A stretch of 35,869 bases of DNA from Treponema sp. (GTDB lineage Bacteria; Spirochaetota; Spirochaetia; Treponematales; Treponemataceae). Both the position numbers and the translations under genes were made by a program. The stretch spans positions 1 to 35,869 of the forward strand of contig JAGBXW010000059.1 of the NCBI GenBank assembly GCA_017629095.1. The letters are read 5' to 3'. Under the pieces are notes generated by a model. It had not been told where the DNA came from and did not search any database. It saw only the letters and a program-made list of their open reading frames with translations. This document shows positions 14,808 through 23,836 of this stretch, one piece after another (the first letter of the stretch is position 1; every line of letters begins with the position of its first letter).

Positions 14808-15923
14808 ATGAAAAAAATTCTTTCATTTATTTTTATATCAGCATTCACTTTAGGAAGCATCTTTGCTGTAGAATATGGAGGACTTATCAACAGTGACTCT
14901 TCCTTCAAAAAAAATGGTTCTGATGATTTTGTCTTTACAGAAAAACTCGATACTTCTGCATATTTAAAGGTTCCCTTTTCCAAGGAAGGACATACCACGC
15001 TTTCTGCAGAAATTGTGTATCGATTCCAGTACGATGATGCAAAGATAGATCATTTTATCAACATGCCTTTGCTGAAACTCAACCATTCGAGCACAGTTTC
15101 TGATGGTCTGATAAATATTGCCGCAGGACGTTTTTCCATAGCAGAAAATACAGGAAAGATTTTTAACCAGACAAGTGATGGTTTGTTTGGCTCCTATCAA
15201 ACAGGCTCCTTTATGACCTCCTTATATTTTGGCTATACAGGATTGGTAAACCGTTACTTTACCACCATGAATGAAATGGGAATTACAGAATACAGCGGTT
15301 TTACCTCTGATTATTACACCTCTTCCCTTCCCTATATGGTTATTGGAGCAGAATTTGCCCTTCCAAACTTGTTTTTGGAGCAGTCTCTGGGAATTGCCAG
15401 CTGGAACTTCATAGGAATCCAAAAACTAAAATCAAACAAGATTTATGGAACTCTTTCCTTAAACGGTCCCCTAATGGCAAATCTCTACCATAACACCCAT
15501 GGTATTTTTGCAGCTAACTTTGGAGATGGCACAAAACAGTTTGCTGGCCTTGCATCAACCATGTTATCCTATTACTTTAATTATAGAGGGCTTGCAGCAA
15601 ATGCTGGAATTACTTACGCTTCCAAAGATTTCCAAACAGTTACAAATACCAGTGGCTTGGTAACAGGAGATCCTTGGACAAACATCTTTTTACCTTCTGT
15701 CTCTGTATCCATGTTGCCCATCTCTTCCTTGTATGTTGCAGTAGAAACAAACTTTGCATTGGTAGCAGAAAATATGGAATATGCAGGAACAGGCATTGCA
15801 GGTGTAGTAAGTTATCAGTTGTTGAGCGATGTAGCCTTGGGCCTTAATGCAAGTCATTTCTTTGCCAAGCACGAGGCTGCAAATTACACACAAATCAGTA
15901 TTAAAGCTGCCATCAGCTTCTAA
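14808..15923 (+). CDS. Putative outer-membrane beta-barrel protein
   Basis: The 371-residue protein has a signal peptide (MKKILSFIFISAFTLGSIFA). It continues as alternating polar/hydrophobic strands rich in aromatic residues (YFGYTGLVNRYFTT, YHNTHGIFAANFG), with no hydrophobic helix after the signal. It ends in AAISF, a C-terminal Phe as in BAM-dependent barrels. Turn-rich spacing suggests roughly 14-18 strands, an estimate by eye. AAGAGGT precedes the ATG. It could be a porin-like channel or a surface antigen; no specific family was recognised. It sits between the exported protein and FecR genes. Confidence 0.75.
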   Translation: MKKILSFIFISAFTLGSIFAVEYGGLINSDSSFKKNGSDDFVFTEKLDTSAYLKVPFSKEGHTTLSAEIVYRFQYDDAKIDHFINMPLLKLNHSSTVSDGLINIAAGRFSIAENTGKIFNQTSDGLFGSYQTGSFMTSLYFGYTGLVNRYFTTMNEMGITEYSGFTSDYYTSSLPYMVIGAEFALPNLFLEQSLGIASWNFIGIQKLKSNKIYGTLSLNGPLMANLYHNTHGIFAANFGDGTKQFAGLASTMLSYYFNYRGLAANAGITYASKDFQTVTNTSGLVTGDPWTNIFLPSVSVSMLPISSLYVAVETNFALVAENMEYAGTGIAGVVSYQLLSDVALGLNASHFFAKHEAANYTQISIKAAISF

Positions 15924-15938
15924 GATAAGGAGGATTCA

Positions 15939-16682
15939 ATGAAACGGATTATTCTTTCAGTTTTTCTGTTACTCGGTTCAGTAGCTCTTTTTGCAGCAAC
16001 TGAAACAGCTCAAAACAAGGCCGAAGTCATTTCCTTCACTGGGAAAGCTGAATACCAAACAGACCAAGGATGGCTTCCAATCACTGTAGGTACAACCCTT
16101 GATCAAGGTACCATGATTTCTACTGGATTCAAGTCATCTGTTGTATTAGCCATTGGTGATTCCCGCTTTACCGTAGCAGCCCTATCTCGCATTACCATTG
16201 ACAAACTCACCGAAAGTGACAGCAATTATGATACAGAAATGAATATTTCTACCGGTAAGCTGAAGATGGATGTAAAGGCAAAGCCTGGCAAAAGCACATC
16301 CTTTACTGTTCGTAGTCCCACCGCAACGGCTTCTGTTCGCGGAACAAGTGGTGTTATGGATGTTACAGGAGCCTTGGAAAGCTTAACTGGTGTTTGGGAA
16401 ATGAGTTCTCGTCGTTCAGATAGTAAGCCTATTTATGTACGTGGTACTCAATCAGCAGACATTTCAGATTTTGAAACAACAAATCCACAACAAACAGCTG
16501 CCAAAAACTCCTCAATAACAAATAATTCCACTGTTAGTCTTGCTGCAGCAGAAGCTTTGACACCACCATCTGGAAGTCCAACTGCTCCAGCAAATGTAAT
16601 TTCACCTGATACAACCTCGGTTCCTACCTCTTCAGGTCCTACTACAGGAACCATCGTAGTAAATATTAGATTGCCAGAGTAA
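15939..16682 (+). CDS. Exported FecR-domain protein
   Basis: This 247-residue protein has a signal peptide (MKRIILSVFLLLGSVALFAA) followed by an FecR domain at about 28-140. Typical features are EVISFTGKAEYQ, LDQGTMISTGFKSSVVLAIGDS, and the double-Thr/Ala strand TVRSPTATASVRGTSG. The tail is low-complexity (Ser, Thr, Pro, Ala). In FecR itself the domain senses a TonB receptor and signals to a sigma factor. Here there is no membrane helix and no sigma-factor gene, so the domain is more likely a periplasmic binding or scaffold module. AAGGAGG precedes the ATG; it is the last gene of the operon opposite the CHASE2 cyclase. Confidence 0.88.
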   Translation: MKRIILSVFLLLGSVALFAATETAQNKAEVISFTGKAEYQTDQGWLPITVGTTLDQGTMISTGFKSSVVLAIGDSRFTVAALSRITIDKLTESDSNYDTEMNISTGKLKMDVKAKPGKSTSFTVRSPTATASVRGTSGVMDVTGALESLTGVWEMSSRRSDSKPIYVRGTQSADISDFETTNPQQTAAKNSSITNNSTVSLAAAEALTPPSGSPTAPANVISPDTTSVPTSSGPTTGTIVVNIRLPE

Positions 16683-16688
16683 AAATAA

Positions 16689-16733
16689 AAAGGCTGTCTT
16701 TGAATGAAGTTGACTTCATCTTAGACAGCCTTT
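16689..16733. terminator. Large two-part hairpin terminator between fecR-like and aroA genes
   Basis: AAAGGCTGTCT (16689-16699) pairs perfectly with AGACAGCCTTT (16723-16733). Inside, ATGAAGT (16704-16710) pairs with ACTTCAT (16713-16719). The minus strand continues into a long T-rich run, so it ends aroA mRNA well and probably the fecR operon too. Confidence 0.9.
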
Positions 16734-16772
16734 CTTATAACCCTTTTGGGGAAATGTTATGACTTCTAGCAC

Positions 16773-18164
16773 CTAGTTTAAGGTAAATCCCGCTCCAATT
16801 CCTTCCATAGCCTGAAAGAAATCAGGGAATGATACGGCACAACATTCAGCATCTTTTACGATTATCTCATCTTTAAGGGCAAGTCCCATAACAGCTAAAG
16901 ACATGGCCACCCGATGGTCATCGTAACTTTCTACTACCCCACCGTGGAGTATAAACTCAGGATTTGGATTTCCATCGGCAGTTAAGGGACTGTGACCATG
17001 AATAACAAGATAATCAGGCCCCTCCTCTACAGTGGCCCCCAGTTTAGTTAACTCACTTTTCATCACCTCAATGCGATCTGTCTCTTTCTTGCGACACACA
17101 CCGATATCTTCGATGATGGTAGTTCCTTCAATAAAACAGGCAGCAACAGAAAGGGCTGGTACTGCATCGGGAAAGCCAGAACAGTTGATTCTCAAGGTTT
17201 TATCGGGTAAATGTTCTGTGGAAAGACGTCCTGCAACACCATTCTTGGCAGGGAAATTCTTTTGTGCATGACTTCCACCGTAAACCACCAGTTCTTCCTT
17301 CTCCTTGTTCCAGTCAATACAAGCACCTACTGATTGCAACACAGCTACAATGGCTTCATCCCCCTGGCTACCACTTCCGTCAATATGCTGGATAGTAATG
17401 CAGCTGTCAGTAAGAATAGCTGCCACCAAGGGAAAGGCCACAGCTTCCCAGTCGGAGGGAATGGTTCGGTCAAAGGCAGCGATATTGTGGGGGCCACCAA
17501 CCACAATGTGTTTGTAGTCAACAGACATCTGGACGGGAATACCTAAAGATTCCAGCCACATCTTGGTCATATCAAGATAGGGAACTTCCTTTGGGTCTGT
17601 TAATTCAATTTCCAAGGAACCGGTCATACGGGATGCAGCCATCATCAAGCCACTAATGTACTGGGACAGGCGTCCATCGGTAACTACCTTGCCAGCAGAA
17701 ATTGGCCCTTGCACCAAAAGTGGCGGAGCATCTACATCTGGACGGGAAATATAGGTTTTTGCTCCCAGCTGCTCCAAAGCTTGGGCAAGATGTCCCACAG
17801 GACGTGTTCTAATGGACTCATCTCCAGTAAAAATGCTCCAGCCAGGAAAGGTAGCAGCAATGGGAGTAAGAAAGTACAACACTGAGCCAGAATTCCCTAC
17901 ATCCACCACATTGGACGGTAGGTGCACATTCTTCCCCGCCCCATGTACGGTCCATAAGCTATTGTCAAAAGACATCTCTACATTTGCACCAATTTCTGCA
18001 ATGCATCGGGCAGCACTGAGACAGTCTGCACTAGGCAATGGATTACGAATAAATGAAGTTCCTTCTGCCATGGCTGCCAATAAACAGGCTCTAATAGTGT
18101 GGCTTTTTGATCCAGGTACACTGATGGCACCAGACAAGGTACTGTGATGTGTTGTACAATTCAT
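16773..18164 (-). CDS. aroA: 3-phosphoshikimate 1-carboxyvinyltransferase (EPSP synthase)
   Basis: The enzyme joins shikimate-3-phosphate and phosphoenolpyruvate on the way to chorismate. The 463-residue sequence shows VPGSKSHTIR (Lys20, Ser21, Arg25), RTRPVGHLAQAL, RKKETDRIEVMKSEL and SYDDHRVAMSLAVMGL. One conserved segment differs: the usual N-[AS]-G-T-x-x-R reads NSGSVLY at 91-97, without the Arg. The length is somewhat above the common 425-440. AAGGA lies before the ATG, which overlaps the stop of the upstream EAL gene (ATGA), so translation is coupled. No other shikimate gene is adjacent. Confidence 0.93.
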   Translation of the reverse strand: MNCTTHHSTLSGAISVPGSKSHTIRACLLAAMAEGTSFIRNPLPSADCLSAARCIAEIGANVEMSFDNSLWTVHGAGKNVHLPSNVVDVGNSGSVLYFLTPIAATFPGWSIFTGDESIRTRPVGHLAQALEQLGAKTYISRPDVDAPPLLVQGPISAGKVVTDGRLSQYISGLMMAASRMTGSLEIELTDPKEVPYLDMTKMWLESLGIPVQMSVDYKHIVVGGPHNIAAFDRTIPSDWEAVAFPLVAAILTDSCITIQHIDGSGSQGDEAIVAVLQSVGACIDWNKEKEELVVYGGSHAQKNFPAKNGVAGRLSTEHLPDKTLRINCSGFPDAVPALSVAACFIEGTTIIEDIGVCRKKETDRIEVMKSELTKLGATVEEGPDYLVIHGHSPLTADGNPNPEFILHGGVVESYDDHRVAMSLAVMGLALKDEIIVKDAECCAVSFPDFFQAMEGIGAGFTLN

Positions 18165-19426
18165 GGTTTTTCCTTATGTAATAAAGGTGTTTTTATTTCT
18201 TCCTCAAGAAAATCTATACACAGGATATAAGATTTCTTTTCCCCTTGCAACCGCACCGCCAATGTACGGCAGATATTTCCAGAGGCTGCAGACAAATGCT
18301 TATCCGTCAGGAAGCGATCTATTTTAAAGGCGTCAAAACAAGTAAAATAGGGACGAAGACAGTGATTACATCCCGGATATTCCAAACGGAAAATGTAGGA
18401 ATAGGATTTTTTTTCTATGTGGGGACCACATATCATATTAGAAACTTGTATGCCATCTTCATCAAGAATAAAAACTAGTTCAATTCTCGGATTAACAATT
18501 ACAAATTCCTGAAGAACTACTTCTGTAATACTAATATCTTCCTCATTTACGTTGATTTGGCGAATGAGCCAGTCAGCAATAGTATTTACATCGCCAGTAT
18601 GATAACGTGTTTCCTGTAAAAGACTTACTGCCCGTTGATGAATTTCATGTTGAAAGCCCTTGAGGTTTTGCAGGGCTTCCTGCTCTAAAGCAACTAAATC
18701 TGCGGCAGGATGAGCAATGGCATAGCCCTGCAGGAGATTTACCCCCAACAAGACACAGGTATACACCTCCTCTGGAGTTTCAACCCCTTCTGCCAAACAA
18801 ACGGCACCAGTCATTTCGGACAAGCTCACAATGGACTTTAAAATTGACTGGCGGTATACATCAGTATCTATGCCCTGAATAATATTTCTGTCGATTTTTA
18901 TAATATCAGGATGAAGGAGAATCAATCGCTCAATATTGGAATGCTCGCTACCAAAATCATCCACAACAATCAAAAAACCCTTTGTTCTCTGTTGATGGAC
19001 AAAACTAATAAGTTCCTGAGGAGAATTGGCCTTTGACTCAATAAACTCCAAGCCAATAACCCTTGGATCAAAGCCCATTTGCTCCGTTAAATTAGGAAGC
19101 ATAAGCTCATCAACCATTTCCTGGATAATACACTTTGTATTGATATTCATCAAAAGGAGAGCATCACTTTCATATTTTTTAAACGATTCCAAGGTTAACC
19201 GTTGGCAAAACTGATCAAATTCTCGTGACACCTTATGGGAATCAGTTAATTCAAACAATTCTACTGGTGAAATAAGTTTTCCAGTAGACTTACAACGTCC
19301 ACGTACAAGAGACTCGTAGGCAAATACCCTTCCAGTCTTTATGTTGATAATAGGCTGGAAAAATGGAAGTATTTCTACGTCCTTCAAGATACAGGAAAGA
19401 GAACTATTTTCTTCTACAGACTTCAT
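18161..19426 (-). CDS. EAL-domain cyclic-di-GMP phosphodiesterase with C-terminal Cys-containing Cache-like domain
   Basis: The 421-residue cytoplasmic protein has an N-terminal EAL domain (about 17-255) with every catalytic position visible: Glu38 (YESLVRG), Asn94, Glu127 (GLEF), Asp156-Asp157 (DDFG), Lys177 (KIDR), Glu213 (AEGVE) and Gln233 (LQGY). It is therefore expected to hydrolyse c-di-GMP. The C-terminal part (about 275-405) reads like a PDC/Cache-type sensor, with LRPYF and TDKHLSAASGN spacing. It carries Cys353, Cys356 and Cys363 (CNHCLRPYFTC), which may bind metal or sense redox. No membrane segment is seen. The stop overlaps the aroA start by four bases. The ribosome-binding site is weak (GTAGGG). 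Confidence 0.9.
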   Translation of the reverse strand: MKSVEENSSLSCILKDVEILPFFQPIINIKTGRVFAYESLVRGRCKSTGKLISPVELFELTDSHKVSREFDQFCQRLTLESFKKYESDALLLMNINTKCIIQEMVDELMLPNLTEQMGFDPRVIGLEFIESKANSPQELISFVHQQRTKGFLIVVDDFGSEHSNIERLILLHPDIIKIDRNIIQGIDTDVYRQSILKSIVSLSEMTGAVCLAEGVETPEEVYTCVLLGVNLLQGYAIAHPAADLVALEQEALQNLKGFQHEIHQRAVSLLQETRYHTGDVNTIADWLIRQINVNEEDISITEVVLQEFVIVNPRIELVFILDEDGIQVSNMICGPHIEKKSYSYIFRLEYPGCNHCLRPYFTCFDAFKIDRFLTDKHLSAASGNICRTLAVRLQGEKKSYILCIDFLEEEIKTPLLHKEKP

Positions 19427-19518
19427 ATAAAAGCCCTACCTACCTTTTTCTAATTTTTTTTCAAAACTCTCTACCAATTTTGAATCTCCTATAAGTATAC
19501 CACGATCTTGAAATAAAA

Positions 19519-19551
19519 AAAAGAGGAGAACAAAATCTTGTCTCCTCTTTT
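19519..19551 (-). terminator. Terminator of the UPF0164 / FlgD-like-OmpA operon
   Basis: TCTCCTCTTTT (19541-19551) and its complement (19519-19529) form a perfect 11-bp stem with an 11-base loop. On the minus strand it runs into a T-rich tract. It lies just after the stop at 19557. Confidence 0.93.
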
Positions 19552-19556
19552 CTCGA

Positions 19557-22500
19557 TTATTTATTCAAGATAAATTCAACTCGGCGGTTCTTCCACCAAT
19601 TGTCCCTGTCTCCACGAGGAACTACTGGTTGACGTCCACCCACACCAACTGTGGAAAGACGGTGAGAAGATACACCAAATTCAATCAACATTTTTCGCAC
19701 GGTCTCAGCTCGTTCCTCAGATAGAGGAACCAAAGGAATATTGCCATTAGCAGTAGAAGTTTCTTCTGCTTCCGTACCACTAATATTATTGGCGTGACCT
19801 TCGATGCGAACAGTGTAATCTTTGAACTTGTTCAAGATTTCTGCAATACGCTTCAACACTCGAATATTGTTATCGATAACAGATTGATCCAAGCCCTTTT
19901 TCGGATCTACATCTTTACCAACAAAGTCGGCCTTATCACTACGGAAAATAATCGAAGGAACTTGCATTTTCAGCACATCTCCAATTCGAAGCACAAGCAC
20001 ATCTACAGAAATAATACCTGCAATTTCAGATGACATTCCCAATTCATCAGACACAGAAAAGACAAAGGGGTAGTCAGAAGCAGACTGAACAAGCTCACCA
20101 TTATTTCCTCGTCCATCCCACACAAGTCTTTCAGTGACGGTGCCAGAACCAGAGCGAGACCAGAATACCTTTCCGTTTTCTGGATCGTACACTTGGAAAG
20201 ACCAAGATTTCAGTGGCACCGCAGAAAGGGCTCCCAATGCAATGAACAAGTCATCATCTACACCGTCATTATCTGGACTGAAGTATTCAGGGGCAGTACG
20301 AACAGTAAGCTGAGGAGGTGTTACAGAACTTACAAAAGGTGAAGTTGTAGCAGTTAACACAGTACCCTTGGCATAATTGATGGAAATACTACCTGTCAAA
20401 GTTCCTTCTACAGGAATACCTGCAGTAGACAAACCATCCCAGATAATGGTTTCAGGAACGTTTTTATAATCATCTCGATTCCAAGACCGCACTACAGCAC
20501 CGGCAGCATTCTTAATGTCAAAATTCCAAGAATCGATTCCCTCGGTTAAAGTAAGACGGATGGTGAATTTTTGCTGGTCTTTGAAGCCATCCCCATTGGG
20601 AGACATACTGTTCTGGTCAGCAGTGAGATACACCTTTCCTTGGCGAGTATCCATTTGTAAGCCAGTAACAGAAGCTACAGCCTTGTTGCCCGCAGCATCC
20701 TGAGAGGAAATCGTCAACTTAAATTTGCCGTCATCCACTAAGTTTCCAGAATCATTTGTTCCGTCCCACTGGAAGGACTCAGCAGCACCTTCCCAAATAA
20801 TCTCTTGAATCAAGGTACCATTGTCACGCTCAATACGACCAACCCATTTTTCTTCAACACTTGATTTAACCGTAAAATCAAGCACGTCCTTGTTTCCATC
20901 TCCGTCAGGAGAGAACAAGAGATATGGTGTTGTTACATCTACCGCTGGAGCAACAGTGTCCATGGTAAAGGGCTGTGAATGGGTTTTAGCAAAACTACCA
21001 TTTTTAGAAACTGTTTCCAAAACGGCAGAATACATGCCATCAACGCAACGCTCACCATTGTCTGCTAAACCATTCCAAGAAATACGAGAAGGCAAGTTTC
21101 CAGTTCCAGAAAAGGTTTTAACAGTAGCACCAGTGCCATCTTTGATTTGAAGATCGTAGGAAGCAACTCCACTGTTGGATTTAATAACAGGAGTCAGTGC
21201 TACGGCATCTTGTACACCATCCCCATTGGGCGAAAAGGCAGGAGGCTGCACCGTAAGAATAACTTCTGTGGTACCAGTATTTAACTCAAAACTCTGAGAA
21301 ATGGTTTCTCCCTTGTTTCCTGCTTGGTCTGTGGCAGAAAGACGATAGGTGTAATTTCCATCATCACAAAGACGGCCCTGGCTATCCAAACCTTCCCATA
21401 AAAAGGAGTCTGAAGGATGACCACCAAAATTATATGTTCTTACAACCTTTCCGCTGGCGTTTATAATTTCACCCTTCCACTCCTTTTCAAAGGATGCTTC
21501 TTGGTAAATCTTTAAGGTATCAAGGCGACCATCTCCATCTGGAGAGAAAATCTGAGAATCAGATCGTACGATGGCAGAGGGAGCCAGAGTATCTAGCACA
21601 AAAACAGGTGAACGGAGGGCTGGTGTTTCATATCCGTTGGAGTACCGAGCAGTTACAATTGCCTGATAAGAGCCATCCTCTAGAACAGCTCCATTTCCAT
21701 CAGTTCCATCAAAGAAAAGAACGACAGGAGGATTTTCATCACCAGAAAAGCTACGAACAACAGTACCAGAAGTGCTGGCAATATCAATATTCCAATGAAC
21801 AAGACTATTTCTACCGCTACCAGCAGGAATGGTTACATCAAACAACATGGTATCTTGAATGGTATCTCCGTTGGGAGAAAAATAGCGACTACCATTGATA
21901 AGAATATTTGTACTTGGCTTTTCAGCAGAGTAGATAATATTTGTAATTTGAGTTAAGGCGGCTGTATTTCCTGCTAAGTCAGTTGAAGTAATAGTATAGG
22001 TATATACTCCATCTTGAACAGGAACCCCATGGTCGTCACGTCCATCCCAAGCAAAAGAATCAGGAGCATCAGCTTCCCAAGTAAAACTGCGAACAACAGT
22101 TCCTGTAGTATCTACAAAAGTACCTGTCCACAATTTTTCCTGAGAACCAAACTGTTCTACATTAAACTCCAACTTACGGCCTTCACCAAAAATCTTATCG
22201 TTGTCAGAAATAGGCTGAGCAAGATTAATAACTGGTGCTGTATTATCTACCACCACCTCATAATGGTTTGTTGAACTCACATTACCATTATCATCGGTAG
22301 CAGTCATATAGTAAAAATAAGTTCCATCAGAGGCAATTTCTCCTGAATCTAAGGAGCCATCCCAAATCACTACATCTGGAACATCAACACCCGTTTTTGC
22401 AGAGAATAATCGACTAAAGAAATTCTTAAAGGTCAATTTTTCTGGAAGACTTATCTTGTTGCCAATTCGTCGGACAATCTCTTTGTTCTCATTTTCAATA

Positions 22501-22676
22501 AGAAACTGCCACTCTCGAATATAACGCTTATCCGTAATGGATAGGGGCACTTCCAACTGATCTTGTACACCATCACTGTTGGGAGAAATATAAATTTTCT
22601 CCGTTTGGGAAAATGCAGGGAGACTCATTCCCAAAAGCATACAAATCAAAACTATAAAACTACTCTTTCCCTTCAT
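19557..22676 (-). CDS. Large surface/periplasmic protein: FlgD-like Ig repeats plus C-terminal OmpA domain
   Basis: The 1039-residue protein has a signal peptide (1-23). Seven segments of the type SP-[ND]-x-D-G-x-x-D start at about 31, 267, 378, 482, 589, 692 and 800, most 102-111 residues apart. Each resembles a calcium-binding loop at the head of a repeat. Within repeats, WDG or WNG motifs are followed by DG-x-Y, as in FlgD-type Ig-like domains. Residues about 935-1039 form an OmpA/MotB peptidoglycan-binding domain (VRIEGHAN, LSEERAETVRKML, NRRVEFIL). It is likely anchored to peptidoglycan with a long repeat arm. AAGGA precedes the ATG; it starts 11 bases after the UPF0164 gene and is co-transcribed with it. 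Confidence 0.88.
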   Translation of the reverse strand: MKGKSSFIVLICMLLGMSLPAFSQTEKIYISPNSDGVQDQLEVPLSITDKRYIREWQFLIENENKEIVRRIGNKISLPEKLTFKNFFSRLFSAKTGVDVPDVVIWDGSLDSGEIASDGTYFYYMTATDDNGNVSSTNHYEVVVDNTAPVINLAQPISDNDKIFGEGRKLEFNVEQFGSQEKLWTGTFVDTTGTVVRSFTWEADAPDSFAWDGRDDHGVPVQDGVYTYTITSTDLAGNTAALTQITNIIYSAEKPSTNILINGSRYFSPNGDTIQDTMLFDVTIPAGSGRNSLVHWNIDIASTSGTVVRSFSGDENPPVVLFFDGTDGNGAVLEDGSYQAIVTARYSNGYETPALRSPVFVLDTLAPSAIVRSDSQIFSPDGDGRLDTLKIYQEASFEKEWKGEIINASGKVVRTYNFGGHPSDSFLWEGLDSQGRLCDDGNYTYRLSATDQAGNKGETISQSFELNTGTTEVILTVQPPAFSPNGDGVQDAVALTPVIKSNSGVASYDLQIKDGTGATVKTFSGTGNLPSRISWNGLADNGERCVDGMYSAVLETVSKNGSFAKTHSQPFTMDTVAPAVDVTTPYLLFSPDGDGNKDVLDFTVKSSVEEKWVGRIERDNGTLIQEIIWEGAAESFQWDGTNDSGNLVDDGKFKLTISSQDAAGNKAVASVTGLQMDTRQGKVYLTADQNSMSPNGDGFKDQQKFTIRLTLTEGIDSWNFDIKNAAGAVVRSWNRDDYKNVPETIIWDGLSTAGIPVEGTLTGSISINYAKGTVLTATTSPFVSSVTPPQLTVRTAPEYFSPDNDGVDDDLFIALGALSAVPLKSWSFQVYDPENGKVFWSRSGSGTVTERLVWDGRGNNGELVQSASDYPFVFSVSDELGMSSEIAGIISVDVLVLRIGDVLKMQVPSIIFRSDKADFVGKDVDPKKGLDQSVIDNNIRVLKRIAEILNKFKDYTVRIEGHANNISGTEAEETSTANGNIPLVPLSEERAETVRKMLIEFGVSSHRLSTVGVGGRQPVVPRGDRDNWWKNRRVEFILNK

Positions 22677-22687
22677 TTTTTATCCTT

Positions 22688-23701
22688 TTATTCCTCATTC
22701 CAAAGATTAATTTTTGGAGCCTCAGTATCTCTCAAACCTAAGTTAATGGCAGCACCAGCAGAAATGGCTTGAACACCTTGATACAGATTCTGCCAAGCAC
22801 CACTTGTGGTAATTTCACTTTGTTGCCAGCCCTTGTCAATCATAAACTGGTTCTTCTTTGTGTTGATGCCAAAACGTACTGTTACGCCAACAGAAGGCAA
22901 CAAATTATAATCCTTATGAGCAGTATCACGAACATCAAACTGCCAACCGCTCTTTATGGTAATAATCTTTGCAATACGGAATTGAAGACCTGCATCAAAA
23001 ACCATATTCATGAACATGGGAAAGGACAGGTCAGCAGAAAAGCCTGCTTTTACATTGTCATGAGCTAGGGAGAACAAGGTAGCAGCAATACCCACCTTGG
23101 GTGTAGCAAGACTAGGCATCCCCAGCTCATAGGGTTTTCCCAAGTTCATGAGCGTACCTGCAATACGAGTATCCTTCAAAAAGCCTAGATTTCCCCAGTG
23201 ATACACAAAACCCATGTCCAAGGCCAAATGCCAGTCAGTACCCTCTGCCCAACGTGCACCACCACTTAAAGCAAGCCCAGCGTACAAACGGTCTGTTATA
23301 TCCTTGGAAAAACCACCTTTCACAGTCACTATATTACCGTATTGAAGCTTACCCACATCACAAAAAAGTCCATTCAGGATACCAGTGAAGACACCATGGT
23401 GGGAGGGAATCAACAGGGCAAGTTCCATACCAGAACCAAAACCGGCATTTTCTTTGGAACTAAATAATGCCGTGTACCCAAGATTGAGCATAATTCGCTG
23501 GTCATTTGCAGTTAACGCGGGGTTATTGATAATGGCACTGGGCCCAGAGGTATAAAATCCACCACCAGCAGAAGAAGCTGCTCCTGCTAAAACCTCTGGA
23601 TTTGACAAACGAAAGATATAATCTCCACCTACAGGTAACTCTATAGAAAATACAAAAGAAAAAGATGACACTATTGCAAGAATACAAAGTAATTTCTTCA
23701 T
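22688..23701 (-). CDS. UPF0164 / PorV-like outer-membrane barrel protein
   Basis: Starting at ATG 23701 (GGGAGGA five bases upstream) the product has 337 residues and a signal peptide ending near VFS. The first mature segment, FRLSNPEVLAGAASSAGGGFYTSGPSAIINNPA, has the glycine/alanine-rich 'N-P-A' pattern of UPF0164 proteins of treponemes and of FadL/PorV-type barrels. Beta-strand-like stretches follow throughout. UPF0164 members in Treponema pallidum are described as FadL-like outer-membrane proteins; PorV proteins in Bacteroidota serve the type IX secretion system. Here it heads a two-gene operon with the FlgD-like/OmpA protein, so the two may form an envelope complex. Confidence 0.82.
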   Translation of the reverse strand: MKKLLCILAIVSSFSFVFSIELPVGGDYIFRLSNPEVLAGAASSAGGGFYTSGPSAIINNPALTANDQRIMLNLGYTALFSSKENAGFGSGMELALLIPSHHGVFTGILNGLFCDVGKLQYGNIVTVKGGFSKDITDRLYAGLALSGGARWAEGTDWHLALDMGFVYHWGNLGFLKDTRIAGTLMNLGKPYELGMPSLATPKVGIAATLFSLAHDNVKAGFSADLSFPMFMNMVFDAGLQFRIAKIITIKSGWQFDVRDTAHKDYNLLPSVGVTVRFGINTKKNQFMIDKGWQQSEITTSGAWQNLYQGVQAISAGAAINLGLRDTEAPKINLWNEE

Positions 23702-23836
23702 AATTCCTCCCAAAATAAAATCGGTATATTCACTACAATAACAATTACACCTTCCATAAGAAACAAGGATCCTTCATTTTATGTAGCCTTATCATTTTCG
23801 GAGATTTTCAGAATAATATGCACAAAAACTTACTCA

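Noticed and set aside
21494..21898. Plus-strand open frame of 134 residues, rich in Gln and Glu
   Set aside because: It is antisense to the repeat protein and its composition follows from the repeats on the other strand.
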